DNA of 59,588 nt, taken from DATKGW01 sp035510605. GTDB taxonomy: Bacteria; Patescibacteriota; Saccharimonadia; Saccharimonadales; CAIOMD01. Below the pieces are notes generated by a model. That model ran no database searches. It saw only the letters and a list, made by a program, of their open reading frames with translations, and had not been told where the DNA came from. The position numbers and the translations under genes are program-made. The stretch spans positions 1-59,588 of the forward strand of contig DATKGW010000006.1 in NCBI GenBank assembly GCA_035510605.1, in the 5' to 3' direction. This document shows positions 14,476 to 23,890 of the stretch, piece by piece; position 1 is the stretch's first letter; the number at the start of each line of letters is the position of its first letter.

Positions 14476-16344
14476 ATGGAGAAAAAGTTACCAAGAGGTA
14501 AAAATCAGACCACTCAGCGCAAGTGGTTCAAGAATATTGGCTTTGTTGTAATTGTCGGGCTGATTGCTGCGATATTTTTAGTCGGTTATAACCAGCCGGC
14601 TAAATTAACCGAAGTGCCATATAACCAAGTGATTAATAGTGCCAACAAAGGTGAAATATCTAACTTAAACGTCAATGGCGCGAATATTACGGTTACCAAA
14701 AAAGGTGATAGCAAAGCGAGCGAAAAAACCATTATGCAATCCGGGTCGGATTTGTATAACTCAGTCGGCGGCTTAACTAATCGCAATGTTACGGTTAGTT
14801 TTCAACCGGTTTCAACCAGCGGCGCAACTTGGACGGCTCTGGCGATAAACTTACTGCCGGTCATAATTATTACCATGGTTTTGGTTTTTATGCTGCGCTC
14901 AGCGCAGGGTCAGGGTAATCAGGCATTGGGTTTTGGCAAAAGCAGTGCCAGATTGTATGGTAATGAAAAAGAACCGGTAAAATTTGCCGATGTCGCCGGC
15001 AGTGTCGAAGTAAAACAAGATTTGGAAGAAGTTGTAGAATTTTTGAAATTTCCTAAAAAATTCCAGAATGTCGGTGCTCGGATACCAAAAGGAGTTTTAC
15101 TTATCGGACCGCCCGGTACCGGTAAAACATTATTGGCTCGGGCCGTAGCTGGTGAAGCCAATGTACCATTTTTTAGTATTTCCGGTTCGGAATTCGTAGA
15201 AATGTTTGTGGGAGTCGGTGCCAGCCGGGTGCGGGATTTATTTGCCAAAGCCAAAAAGAATGCTCCTTGCATAATTTTTATAGATGAAATTGATGCTGTC
15301 GGGCGCCGTCGTGGATCCGGTATGGGCGGCGGGCATGATGAGAGAGAACAAACACTCAACCAAATTTTGGTTGAAATGGACGGTTTCGAACAGGGCCAGA
15401 ATGTTATTGTTCTGGCGGCTACCAACAGGATGGATGTGCTCGACCCGGCGCTACTTAGGCCTGGTCGTTTTGATCGTCGGGTAAACATTAGTTTGCCGGA
15501 TCGTAAAGACCGTCTGGCTATTTTAAAGGTGCATTTTGCCAAAAAACCGCTGGACAAAGATGTAGATCTGGATGCACTGGCTGCCAAATCAGCCGGTTCC
15601 AGTGGTGCGGACCTTGCTAATATAACCAACGAAGCGGCCATTGTGGCAGCCCGGGCTAACCGAACCACAATTAGTTCAAGTGATGTGACCGAAGCTTTTG
15701 AAAAAGTAGCTATTGGCCCGGAGCGAAAAAGTAAGATTATGAGCGATAAAGAAAAGGAATTAACCGCTTATCATGAATCCGGCCATGCGGTTGTCGGCCA
15801 CGTTTTACCGGACAGCGACATGGTACATAAAGTCACCATTATCCCAAGGGGAAATACGGGTGGCGTGACCTGGTTTATTCCACCGGAAGATAAAAGCTAT
15901 CATTCGATTGTTGAATATAAAGATGTTTTGGGGCGAATGCTTGGTGGCCGTATAGCCGAAGAAATAATTTATGGCTCGGATAGAGTTACGACAGGAGCTG
16001 GTAATGATTTGCAGATGGCCGCCGAACTAGCCAGAGAAATGGTAGTAGAGCAAGGTATGGGTAAAAAACTGCGTGATCAAGTGTTCCACATAGATGAAGG
16101 AATGATGATGGAAAGGCTGGTTCATGAGCGGCAATATTCTGACGAAACAGCCAAAGTGATTGATGAAGAAGTGGAAGAATTAATAACCGAAGCCGCCAAG
16201 CGAGCCCGAATTGTAATTAGAGCCAATCGTGAACCATTGGAAAAATTAAAAGTTGCGCTGCTGGAAAAAGAAACCGTCGAAGCTAACGAGGTTGCCGAAA
16301 TATTAAAAGGTACCAAATTGCCGAAGGAAGCAACTTTATATTAA
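14476..16344 (+). CDS. ftsH: ATP-dependent zinc metalloprotease FtsH
   Basis: A 622-aa protein: two N-terminal transmembrane helices (about 22-39 and 115-138) flank a periplasmic domain. The AAA+ domain has Walker A GPPGTGKT, Walker B IIFIDEIDAVG and the second region of homology ATNRMDVLDPALLRPGRFDR. The zinc protease site is HESGH with the downstream Asp ligand in the ..AGNDLQMA.. helix. FtsH is a membrane-bound hexamer that degrades membrane and regulatory proteins. TATAAT at 14462-14467 lies 8 nt before the ATG and no ribosome site is visible, so a leaderless transcript is likely. Confidence 0.97.
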   Translation: MEKKLPRGKNQTTQRKWFKNIGFVVIVGLIAAIFLVGYNQPAKLTEVPYNQVINSANKGEISNLNVNGANITVTKKGDSKASEKTIMQSGSDLYNSVGGLTNRNVTVSFQPVSTSGATWTALAINLLPVIIITMVLVFMLRSAQGQGNQALGFGKSSARLYGNEKEPVKFADVAGSVEVKQDLEEVVEFLKFPKKFQNVGARIPKGVLLIGPPGTGKTLLARAVAGEANVPFFSISGSEFVEMFVGVGASRVRDLFAKAKKNAPCIIFIDEIDAVGRRRGSGMGGGHDEREQTLNQILVEMDGFEQGQNVIVLAATNRMDVLDPALLRPGRFDRRVNISLPDRKDRLAILKVHFAKKPLDKDVDLDALAAKSAGSSGADLANITNEAAIVAARANRTTISSSDVTEAFEKVAIGPERKSKIMSDKEKELTAYHESGHAVVGHVLPDSDMVHKVTIIPRGNTGGVTWFIPPEDKSYHSIVEYKDVLGRMLGGRIAEEIIYGSDRVTTGAGNDLQMAAELAREMVVEQGMGKKLRDQVFHIDEGMMMERLVHERQYSDETAKVIDEEVEELITEAAKRARIVIRANREPLEKLKVALLEKETVEANEVAEILKGTKLPKEATLY

Positions 16345-16398
16345 ATATTTTTGCCTTAAAAGTGCATAAACAACTTATAATCAAAACAGAGTTTTAAA

Positions 16399-17973
16399 AT
16401 GAACCGTATATTTGGACGCGCAAACAGAAAGCTATCACTCGGCTCTGCAGCTATGCTTCTATCCAGTACCGCATTGGTGGGTACGGTACTAGGCATACTG
16501 CGCACCAAATTGATTAATGCCAACTTTAATAACTTCGAATCAGATGCTTATTTTGCCGCTTTTAAAATACCTGATTTTGTGTTTTTTACTTTGGCTTCCG
16601 GTGCTTTGGGTGTAGCCTTTTTACCGATTTTAAGTGAGCGTTTGCGAAAAAATAAGCAAGCCGCCTGGGATGTTGCCAGCTATATCTTAAATGCATTAGC
16701 GGTTGTAGCCTTTTTTGCAGCTCTATTTATTATGATTTTTGCCGGGCCGCTTCTGAAATATGTAGTAGCACCCGGTTTTACACCCGAACAGTTGCAATTA
16801 GCGATTGCGATTATGCGTATAATCTCGGTCAATATCTTTTTATTTGCTATTTCTACGGTTTTGACTACGGTGCAGCAAGCAGTCGGCCGATTCTTTTTTA
16901 TGGCTATAGCACCACTTTTTTATAACGGTTGTATTATTGCCAGTATCTTTATTTTTGGTAATCGTTTTGGCATTGTGGGCTTGGGTTTGGGTGTGGCAAT
17001 CGGTGCCGTTTTGCAGCTACTTGTTGTGGCTCTGGGAATGATTGGCATGAATTTTCGTTTCAGGTTGGCTATTAATTTTAAGAACAAAAGCTTTAGAGAA
17101 GTCTTGCGCATTTTACCGGCCCGCTCTATCGACCAAGGCATGGACTATATAGAAGGTATCGTTGAAACCCGTTTTGCTTCGGAGCTCAGCATTGGCTCGG
17201 TCACCAATTACGAAAATGCGCTTATTTTGCATAATGCGCCGGTGGCATTAATCGGTACAGCCATATCTACGGCTGCTTTCCCAAGGTTAACGGATCGTTT
17301 AGCCCAGGGTAGGTCAGATCTGTTCAGGAAAGACTTTTTAAAAATCCTTCGAACTATGATCTGGATTGCCGCCCCTGTAGCAGTGCTTAGCTTTTTTGCT
17401 CGCGGTTACCTGGCCCGTATTATCTTTGCCCGAAGTAACCGTGAAATTGCTCTTATATTTGGCTTTTTGTGCATAGCGATATTCTTTAGGATTATCTACA
17501 CTATGGTTTCGCGTTATTTTTATGCTCATAAAGATACCAAAACACCACTTTATGTTTCGTTGTTTGTAATTGCTCTAAATATCTTTTTGGCCTATAGCTT
17601 ATCCAAGCCTAATGTTTATGGTGTGGCTGGCCTGGCTATCGCTCAAAGCATAGTAGCTTTCACGGAAGTATTTACTTTAATGACAATAATGGTTTACCGC
17701 GATCATAAATTCTTTGATATTGAGTTTTTCCGTTCGGTACTGAGGATTTTCTCGGTTACCGGTTTTAGCGCCGTGACCGGATATCTGGCAGTCCACTTTT
17801 TGCCATTGAACCAGCTTGATCAAGGGCTGGGATTAATTGTCAAATTAGCATTTATAACCCTGATAGTATTTAGCGTACATATTACCCTGTCTTATGTTTT
17901 TGGTTTTGACGAGGCTAAGCTGGTTGTTGAGCGCCTGAAGAGAATAGTCCTTAGACCTGTCAAGTTGGCTTAG
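16399..17973 (+). CDS. murJ: Lipid II flippase MurJ
   Basis: A 524-aa integral membrane protein with about 14 helices. Family motifs are visible: ESDAYFAAFKIPDFVFFTLASG (region of loop 1 and helix 2), ALGVAFLPILSERL, and RYFYAHKDTKTP, the conserved 'RxFYAxxDTKTP' of MurJ/MviN. It moves the lipid-linked peptidoglycan precursor across the membrane. MurA and MurB are also in this window. TATAAT lies about 17 nt upstream of the ATG. The length is normal for the family. It is 54 nt downstream of ftsH and 22 nt upstream of lepA. Confidence 0.93.
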   Translation: MNRIFGRANRKLSLGSAAMLLSSTALVGTVLGILRTKLINANFNNFESDAYFAAFKIPDFVFFTLASGALGVAFLPILSERLRKNKQAAWDVASYILNALAVVAFFAALFIMIFAGPLLKYVVAPGFTPEQLQLAIAIMRIISVNIFLFAISTVLTTVQQAVGRFFFMAIAPLFYNGCIIASIFIFGNRFGIVGLGLGVAIGAVLQLLVVALGMIGMNFRFRLAINFKNKSFREVLRILPARSIDQGMDYIEGIVETRFASELSIGSVTNYENALILHNAPVALIGTAISTAAFPRLTDRLAQGRSDLFRKDFLKILRTMIWIAAPVAVLSFFARGYLARIIFARSNREIALIFGFLCIAIFFRIIYTMVSRYFYAHKDTKTPLYVSLFVIALNIFLAYSLSKPNVYGVAGLAIAQSIVAFTEVFTLMTIMVYRDHKFFDIEFFRSVLRIFSVTGFSAVTGYLAVHFLPLNQLDQGLGLIVKLAFITLIVFSVHITLSYVFGFDEAKLVVERLKRIVLRPVKLA

Positions 17974-17995
17974 CCCTGTTATAATTATTTCACTT

Positions 17996-19771
17996 ATGGA
18001 ACATATCAGGAATTTTTGCATTATCAGTCATATTGACCATGGCAAGACGACCCTGGCCGATCGTTTACTGGAGTTGACTGGTACTGTTGCTATGCGCGAT
18101 ATGCGTGACCAGCTTTTAGATCGCATGGATCTGGAGCGGGAAAAGGGTATTACCATTAAGCTACAACCTGTTAGGATGCAATATAAAGGGTTTGAACTTA
18201 ACTTAATCGATACGCCCGGCCATGTCGATTTCAGTTACGAAGTTTCGCGCAGTTTGGAAGCTTGCGAAGGAGCTCTATTGGTAGTAGACGCTTCGCAAGG
18301 CATCCAGGCGCAAACTTTGGCCAACGTTTATCTGGCTTTGGCGGCTAACCTAAAAATTATTCCGGTACTCAATAAGATTGATTTGCCGGCGGCTGATATT
18401 GGCCGTGCTAGCAACGAGATTGTTTCTTTGCTGGGCTGCCAAAAAGAAGACATTATAAAAATCTCAGCCAAAACCGGTGAGGGTGTAGAGGCAATTTTGG
18501 ATGAGATTATCAAGCAAGTTTCGCCACCCCGGGGGGAGATAAATAAACCATTAAGAGCTTTGATATTTGACAGTTACTATGATGATTTTAGAGGGGTAAT
18601 TTTGTATATTCGGGTTGTCGACGGGATTTTAGCTAAAAATAACGGAATACATATGATGGCTTCTAAAAACCATGGTATTACCTTGGATATTGGTGCCCTA
18701 AAACCTGACATGCTGCCACTTGAAGATCTAAAAACCGGTGAGATCGGCTATGTGGTGACAAATCTTAAAAGTACGGCCCAGGCTCAGGTTGGCGATACGA
18801 TTACGCTGAGTGAATATCCAGCCGTTACAGCTTTGGCTGGTTATAAAAAAGTCAAACCGTTTGTTTATGCCGGAATATTTCCCAATTCCAACGAACAGTA
18901 TCAGCTGTTAAAAGCTGCCATAGCCAAACTGAAACTTAGTGATTCGGCTCTAGTTTATGAGCCGGAAAATTCCCCGGTTTTGGGTTTTGGTTTTAGGGTC
19001 GGCTTTTTGGGTCTGCTGCATATGGATATTGTCAAGGAGCGGTTGGAGCGGGAATACGATCTGGAGTTGATAATCACCAACCCCAGTACCAATTATCAGA
19101 TAATTTTAGTAAATGATGAAACCATTGATATAAAATCAGCCAATGAATTACCGGATCCGGTCAAGATTAAAGAAGTAAAAGAACCATGGGTCAGGGGTGA
19201 GATAGTTTGCCCAAAAGATTATGTGGGGGCAGTAATTCAGCTAATTGCTAACTCGAGAGGCCAGCAAAAAAATATTAACTTTATTGATACCGAGCTGTCG
19301 ATTATCAATTTTGAAGCACCGTTGGCTAATTTATTAACCGATTTTTATGACAAATTAAAAAGTATCACCTCTGGTTATGGTTCTTTTAATTATGATTTAG
19401 ACGATTATCGTTCAGAAAATCTGGTTCGGTTGGACTTCTACGTAGCCGGTGAAAAAGTTGATGCCTTAAGTATTATGGTACACAAATCAGAAGCCGATAG
19501 AATCGGCCGCGAAACGGTAGGTAAGCTAAAAGAGGTTATTCCTAAGCAATTATTTAAAGTCAGTTTGCAAGCTGCTGTGGGGATGCGTTTTATTGCCCGC
19601 GAAGATATCCCTATGCTTAAAAAGGATGTAACCGCCCATTTATATGGCGGTGATGTATCGAGAAAGAAAAAGTTATGGGCCAAACAAAAAAAGGGCAAAG
19701 CCCGGCTAAAACGGTTTGGCAAAGTCGATATACCAGCCGAAGCTTTTCAGATAATGCTCAAACGCGACTAG
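17996..19771 (+). CDS. lepA: Elongation factor 4 (LepA)
   Basis: A 591-aa translational GTPase. G1 is SHIDHGKTTLADRL (residues 11-24), G3 is DTPGHVDF and G4 is NKIDLPAAD. Domain V and the LepA-specific C-terminal domain are complete, with the GFRVGFLGLLHMDI and AKQKKGKARLK segments. It binds ribosomes and helps with biogenesis or back-translocation. TATAAT at 17980-17985 is 10 nt before ATG. Its last 14 bases overlap the convergent adk gene. Confidence 0.96.
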   Translation: MEHIRNFCIISHIDHGKTTLADRLLELTGTVAMRDMRDQLLDRMDLEREKGITIKLQPVRMQYKGFELNLIDTPGHVDFSYEVSRSLEACEGALLVVDASQGIQAQTLANVYLALAANLKIIPVLNKIDLPAADIGRASNEIVSLLGCQKEDIIKISAKTGEGVEAILDEIIKQVSPPRGEINKPLRALIFDSYYDDFRGVILYIRVVDGILAKNNGIHMMASKNHGITLDIGALKPDMLPLEDLKTGEIGYVVTNLKSTAQAQVGDTITLSEYPAVTALAGYKKVKPFVYAGIFPNSNEQYQLLKAAIAKLKLSDSALVYEPENSPVLGFGFRVGFLGLLHMDIVKERLEREYDLELIITNPSTNYQIILVNDETIDIKSANELPDPVKIKEVKEPWVRGEIVCPKDYVGAVIQLIANSRGQQKNINFIDTELSIINFEAPLANLLTDFYDKLKSITSGYGSFNYDLDDYRSENLVRLDFYVAGEKVDALSIMVHKSEADRIGRETVGKLKEVIPKQLFKVSLQAAVGMRFIAREDIPMLKKDVTAHLYGGDVSRKKKLWAKQKKGKARLKRFGKVDIPAEAFQIMLKRD

Positions 19772-20375
19772 AAAATTCAAACAACCTGTTTATAATTTCG
19801 GTGGTGACCTCATCTTGTTTGGGGTCGCCGTTGATTTCTATCAACAATCCTTTATCGCGGTAAAAATCAATCACCGGTATGGTCTTATCCTGGAATTCAG
19901 CCAAACGAATCTTAATCGATTTTTCGTTGTCGTCGGTTCTTTTGCCACGGTCATTAATTTGCTTAGATACTTCCCATCGATTCCAAACTTCACCTTCGCT
20001 TAGTTGTAAAAAGATAACTGCCATAAGAAGGTGGCCAGATAACGCTGTAGCTTTTATAACTCCCTCTTCTTCTCCGTGCCATCGGCCAACGGAACTTAGT
20101 ATTAGAGGTTTGCCTGTAAAATCTGTTTGTCCCAAATAAGGTAAAACTATTTGCATATATTCTTCGGTGGGTGCCAACTGTCCGGCCTCCATATGGTTTT
20201 TTACATAATCTGGTGTAGCCTGGCTTCTTAAAATATCCCCGCCACCAATCAGCTGGCCGTGGAACAGTTTTGCTAATCTTTGGCCCTGGGTGTCTTTGCC
20301 GGCAAAAGGGCTGCCAAAAATGTTAATTGAACCGGTTCCCAGCCAATTGTTAATAGTTTGGATTTTATTTTCCAT
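19758..20375 (-). CDS. adk: Adenylate kinase-like nucleoside monophosphate kinase
   Basis: About 205 aa from the ATG at 20375. P-loop NIFGSPFAGKDTQGQRL (near residue 19) with GxxxxGKD in place of GKGT; GGGDILR matches the NMP-binding region and IKIRLAEFQDKTIPVIDFY the LID-arginine helix found in adenylate kinases. It would interconvert ATP, AMP and ADP. An upstream in-frame ATG (20411) lies inside the CIRCE element and before the -10 TATAAT (about 20385-20390, minus strand), so it cannot be the start. The transcript would begin almost at the ATG. It overlaps lepA by 14 nt at the 3' end. Confidence 0.8.
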   Translation of the reverse strand: MENKIQTINNWLGTGSINIFGSPFAGKDTQGQRLAKLFHGQLIGGGDILRSQATPDYVKNHMEAGQLAPTEEYMQIVLPYLGQTDFTGKPLILSSVGRWHGEEEGVIKATALSGHLLMAVIFLQLSEGEVWNRWEVSKQINDRGKRTDDNEKSIKIRLAEFQDKTIPVIDFYRDKGLLIEINGDPKQDEVTTEIINRLFEFSSRV

Positions 20376-20395
20376 CTTAACGAAATTATAGCATG

Positions 20396-20422
20396 TTGGC
20401 ACTCTTGACATGAGAGTGCTAA
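20396..20422. promoter_or_regulatory. CIRCE operator (HrcA box)
   Basis: TTGGCACTC, 9 nt, GAGTGCTAA: one mismatch from the CIRCE consensus. The 9-nt spacer contains a -35 TTGACA (20405-20410) with -10 TTATTA at 20428-20433 (17-nt gap) reading into hrcA. The same element lies next to the -10 of the divergent adk gene. Confidence 0.92.
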
Positions 20423-20444
20423 TTTAGTTATTATTAAACCTAAG

Positions 20445-20471
20445 TTAGCACTTTAGCTAAACGAGTGACAA
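20445..20471. promoter_or_regulatory. Second, degenerate CIRCE-like operator
   Basis: TTAGCACTT, exactly 9 nt, GAGTGACAA: three mismatches from consensus with correct spacing. It ends one base before the hrcA ATG, so a bound repressor would also cover the translation start region. Confidence 0.6.
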
Positions 20472-20472
20472 A

Positions 20473-21183
20473 ATGACTGATAGACAAGCCAAAATATTAA
20501 GTGCCATCGTTGAACAATATGCCGAGGTCGCTGCTCCGGTTGGTTCAGTGCTGTTGGCGGATTTGTTTGGCGTTTCTTCGGCTACTATTCGAGCCGAAAT
20601 GGTTCATTTAGAAGAAATGGGTTTTATAGAACAGCCCCACACTAGTGCCGGTCGTATTCCGACAGATAAGGGTTACCGTTTTTATGTTAATAATCTAACT
20701 GAGCAGAATCAGGGCAGTACCCTGTCCAGGATGAATCGCAATGCAAGAGCGATTGATGTGAGAGTGCGTGGTGCCGGCGAGGCTACGCGAGCAATAAAAT
20801 CGGCGGTTGATAGCCTTGTAGAAATCACCCATAACCTAGGCATTGGTACTATCGGCGACCAGCTATATATGAGCGGAATCTCTAACCTGTTTAGCCAGCC
20901 GGATTTTGCCGATGGCATGGCGGTGTACGAAGTTGCCAAACTGTTGGATAACCTGGAACCATGGCTACGCGAGGCTCAACCCAACGAACCGTTAAGCGTT
21001 TATATTGGCCACGAAAACCCTATCGGAAAAGCAAGTGGTTGTTCGCTAATAGTCAGCAGGTTCCGCAGCCCCTATAGCGACCGAAGTTATATAGGCGTGG
21101 TTGGGCCAACGCGGCAGAGTTACCGCCAAGTTATGAACTTGGTCAACCATACCGGTGCCACACTAGAATCATTAATGTATTAA
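20473..21183 (+). CDS. hrcA: Heat-inducible transcription repressor HrcA
   Basis: A 236-aa protein. The N-terminal winged helix (residues 1-75) contains LLADLFGVSSATIRAEMVHL and the conserved TSAGRIPTDKGYRFYV segment. The GAF-like sensing domain is shorter than in typical HrcA (about 340 aa), with most of the dimerisation insert lost. A C-terminal GVVGPTRQSYRQVMNLVN segment matches the family end. It represses heat-shock genes by binding CIRCE; two such sites precede it, so autoregulation is expected. It leads a cluster with grpE, dnaK and dnaJ. Confidence 0.93.
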   Translation: MTDRQAKILSAIVEQYAEVAAPVGSVLLADLFGVSSATIRAEMVHLEEMGFIEQPHTSAGRIPTDKGYRFYVNNLTEQNQGSTLSRMNRNARAIDVRVRGAGEATRAIKSAVDSLVEITHNLGIGTIGDQLYMSGISNLFSQPDFADGMAVYEVAKLLDNLEPWLREAQPNEPLSVYIGHENPIGKASGCSLIVSRFRSPYSDRSYIGVVGPTRQSYRQVMNLVNHTGATLESLMY

Positions 21184-21198
21184 ACATAAGAATTCAAC

Positions 21199-21657
21199 AT
21201 GCCAAAAAATAAGCCTAAATCACCAAAAAACGACGAGATTAACACCTTAACAGCTGACTTGCAGCGCATCCAGGCCGATTTTATTAATTTTAGAAATCGA
21301 GCCGATGCCAACCGCGTACGCGATATCAATGCTGGCAAAGAAGCGGCAATAGAGGCATTCTTGCCAATCCTAGATAATCTGGACCGGGCAATTGCTCACG
21401 AGCCAAAAGATATTATTGATCATCAGTGGGTTAAAGGAGTTACCCAAATGGTAAAACAGCTGGACAGCCAACTAGAATCAATAGGTGTCGTAAAAATCGA
21501 CCAGGTTGGTGAAGTGTTTGACCCTTACAAGCACGAAGCCATTGCCATGGAAGAATCAGACGGTGAAACAGAAGTGATAGCCGAAGTTATACAAACCGGT
21601 TATCAGTTCGGTGACACGGTCATTAGGGCGGCAAAAGTGAAAGTAAAAAGGATTTAG
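21199..21657 (+). CDS. grpE: Nucleotide exchange factor GrpE
   Basis: A 152-aa protein: N-terminal coiled coil (about 10-60, LQRIQADFINFRNRADANR), then the four-helix and beta-wing regions with FLPILDNLDRAI and the terminal TGYQFGDTVIRAAKVKV. It stimulates ADP release from DnaK and works as a dimer. The protein is compact compared with E. coli GrpE (197 aa). It lies 15 nt after hrcA. Confidence 0.95.
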   Translation: MPKNKPKSPKNDEINTLTADLQRIQADFINFRNRADANRVRDINAGKEAAIEAFLPILDNLDRAIAHEPKDIIDHQWVKGVTQMVKQLDSQLESIGVVKIDQVGEVFDPYKHEAIAMEESDGETEVIAEVIQTGYQFGDTVIRAAKVKVKRI

Positions 21658-21659
21658 TT

Positions 21660-21881
21660 ATGGAAAAAGAATTTATCACATCACTTACATCTAAGGAACA
21701 GGCAAAAATTGTGTTTTATGCCTTCGTGGGAGCATTTAGAGATGTAAATGTTGGCGACCCGGATCAAACACAAGAAGATTTTGGACAATCTGTAAGATTG
21801 TACGGATTAGGTGCTGACTTTGGAATCTCGCAGCCAGACTTAGACTTGGCTTATTCAAAAGCAGAGAGCGATTATAGATAA
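21660..21881 (+). CDS. Small acidic protein between grpE and dnaK
   Basis: A 73-aa soluble protein starting 2 nt after the grpE stop, so the two genes are almost certainly cotranscribed. The sequence is acidic with a possible helical N-terminus (LTSKEQAKIVFYAFVGAF) and an aromatic/Gly centre (RLYGLGADFGI). No known family is recognised. Its position inside the chaperone cluster suggests co-regulation by HrcA. A PolyA/Gly-rich signal or membrane segment is absent. Confidence 0.6.
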   Translation: MEKEFITSLTSKEQAKIVFYAFVGAFRDVNVGDPDQTQEDFGQSVRLYGLGADFGISQPDLDLAYSKAESDYR

Positions 21882-21908
21882 TTTAATAAATTGTAAAGGA
21901 GATTTAAG

Positions 21909-23813
21909 ATGGGAAAAATATTAGGAATCGATTTAGGAACAACCAACAGTGCCATGGCGGTAATGGAGGGCGGCAAGCCCGAAATCGTTGCCAACGCCGA
22001 AGGTAGCCGTACGACACCTAGCGTAGTTGCTATAAGTAAAAACGGTGAACGCTTAGTGGGCCAATTAGCCCGCCGCCAAGCTGTCACTAATCCCGGCAAT
22101 ACCGTTTATGAGATGAAGCGCCTTATCGGCCGGCGTTGGGAAGATAAAGAAATTCAACGCGATATCAAGCTTATGGGCTACGAAATGGTTAAAAGCGGTA
22201 CCAGCGTAAAAGTTAAGATGGGCGATAAAGAATACAGCCCCGAAGAACTTAGCGCTATGGTGCTCGGTAAACTAAAAGCCGACGCTGAGGCCTATCTTGG
22301 CCAGCCGGTAACAGAGGCTGTAATTACTACACCTGCCTATTTTGATGATGCTCAGCGTCAGGCCACTAAAGATGCCGGTAAAATTGCCGGTTTAGAGGTA
22401 AAGCGTATTATTAACGAACCAACTGCCGCCGCCCTAGCTTACGGCTTGGATAAAGACGGTAAAGACGAAAAAATCGCTGTTTACGATCTTGGCGGTGGAA
22501 CTTTTGATATTTCTATCTTAGAACTCGGTGACGGAGTTTTTGAAGTTAAGAGCACCAACGGCGATACACATCTCGGTGGTGCCGATTTTGACCGCACAAT
22601 TGTTAATTATTTGCTGGAGGAGTTCAAAAAAGATCATTCCGTTGATATTACAGATGATCGCAGCGCTATGCAGCGTCTGCGCGACGAAGCCGAAAAGGCC
22701 AAGATTGAGCTTAGCACTACCAATGAGGTAGATATTAATTTGCCATTCTTAACAGCTACAGCCGATGGCCCGGTTCATTTTGAGCTAAAACTGACCCGCG
22801 CCAAGCTGGAAAGCCTGGTTGGCGATCTGGTAAACCGTACCAAAGAACCTTGCGAAAAGGCCCTAAAAGACGCCGGTGTTAAAACCAGCGATATAGATGC
22901 CGTAGTTTTGGTCGGTGGAATTACTCGAATGCCATCTGTTGTCGCCAAAGTTAAAGAGATTTTTGGCAAAGACCCGATGAAAGGCGTTAACCCGGACGAA
23001 GTCGTAGCCATTGGTGCCGCCATACAGGGCGGTGTGCTGGCCGGTGACGTTAAAGACGTTCTGTTACTCGATGTTACCCCCTTAAGCCTCGGTATAGAGA
23101 CTATGGGCGGTGTCAGCACCAAACTAATAGAGCGCAACACCACTATCCCTACATCAAAAAGCGAAACCTTTAGTACTGCTGCCGATAACCAGCCGCAGGT
23201 AGAAATCAATGTTTTGCAGGGCGAACGCGAAATGTCGGCTGATAATAAAAGCCTTGGTCGCTTTCTTTTAGATGGCATTGCTCCGGCGCCTCGTGGGATT
23301 CCGCAGATCGAGGTTACCTTTAACTTGGATGCCAATGGCATTTTGAATGTTACGGCTAAAGATAAGGGCACCGGTAAAGAACAGAGCATAACTATTCAGA
23401 ACAGTGGCAACTTAAGCAAAGACGATGTCGAAAAAGCTCGCAAAGAGGCCGAAGCTCACGCTGATGAAGATAAAAAGAAGCGCGAAGTGATTGACAGTAA
23501 AAATCAGCTAGAAAACGCCATTTATCAGGCCCAGAAATTGAAAGATGATAACGGTGATAAAATTAGTGAAGATGATAAGAAAACTTTGGATGAAGCCATA
23601 GAAGCAGCCAAAAAAGAACTGGATAACACTGATAAAGATAAGCTGGAGGCTGCCGGCAAAGAACTTAGTAATAAGATTATGCCGATTGGCGCCAAACTGT
23701 ACGAGCAAGCCAGTAAACCGGCCGAAGATGCAAAGTCTGATGAGGATAAAAAAGACGACAAAGAGGGCCCGGTAGAGGGCGAAGTCGTCGACGATGATAA
23801 GCAGGAGAAATAA
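21909..23813 (+). CDS. dnaK: Chaperone DnaK (Hsp70)
   Basis: A 634-aa protein. The ATPase domain contains the phosphate-1 motif GIDLGTTNSAMAV, INEPTAAALAYGLD, IAVYDLGGGTFDISIL and VGGITRMPSV. The linker VLLLDVTPLSLGIET leads into the substrate-binding domain. The C-terminus is a charged lid with a Glu/Asp/Lys-rich tail. It binds exposed hydrophobic segments, with DnaJ and GrpE as partners encoded on both sides. AAAGGAG about 7 nt before the ATG is a good ribosome site. Confidence 0.98.
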   Translation: MGKILGIDLGTTNSAMAVMEGGKPEIVANAEGSRTTPSVVAISKNGERLVGQLARRQAVTNPGNTVYEMKRLIGRRWEDKEIQRDIKLMGYEMVKSGTSVKVKMGDKEYSPEELSAMVLGKLKADAEAYLGQPVTEAVITTPAYFDDAQRQATKDAGKIAGLEVKRIINEPTAAALAYGLDKDGKDEKIAVYDLGGGTFDISILELGDGVFEVKSTNGDTHLGGADFDRTIVNYLLEEFKKDHSVDITDDRSAMQRLRDEAEKAKIELSTTNEVDINLPFLTATADGPVHFELKLTRAKLESLVGDLVNRTKEPCEKALKDAGVKTSDIDAVVLVGGITRMPSVVAKVKEIFGKDPMKGVNPDEVVAIGAAIQGGVLAGDVKDVLLLDVTPLSLGIETMGGVSTKLIERNTTIPTSKSETFSTAADNQPQVEINVLQGEREMSADNKSLGRFLLDGIAPAPRGIPQIEVTFNLDANGILNVTAKDKGTGKEQSITIQNSGNLSKDDVEKARKEAEAHADEDKKKREVIDSKNQLENAIYQAQKLKDDNGDKISEDDKKTLDEAIEAAKKELDNTDKDKLEAAGKELSNKIMPIGAKLYEQASKPAEDAKSDEDKKDDKEGPVEGEVVDDDKQEK

Positions 23814-23890
23814 TGATCGTTATGCGGCAGACTTTGGCTGATATACTAGTATTGACAGAGAGAATTTAATAGTGATAACAAGGAGTAGAA

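Noticed and set aside
14919..15668. Long minus-strand ORF opposite ftsH
   Set aside because: Antisense shadow of a strongly conserved gene, with low-complexity Ser/Thr composition and no start signals.
22775..23389. 204-codon minus-strand ORF opposite dnaK
   Set aside because: Shadow of dnaK codon structure; no ribosome site or family features.
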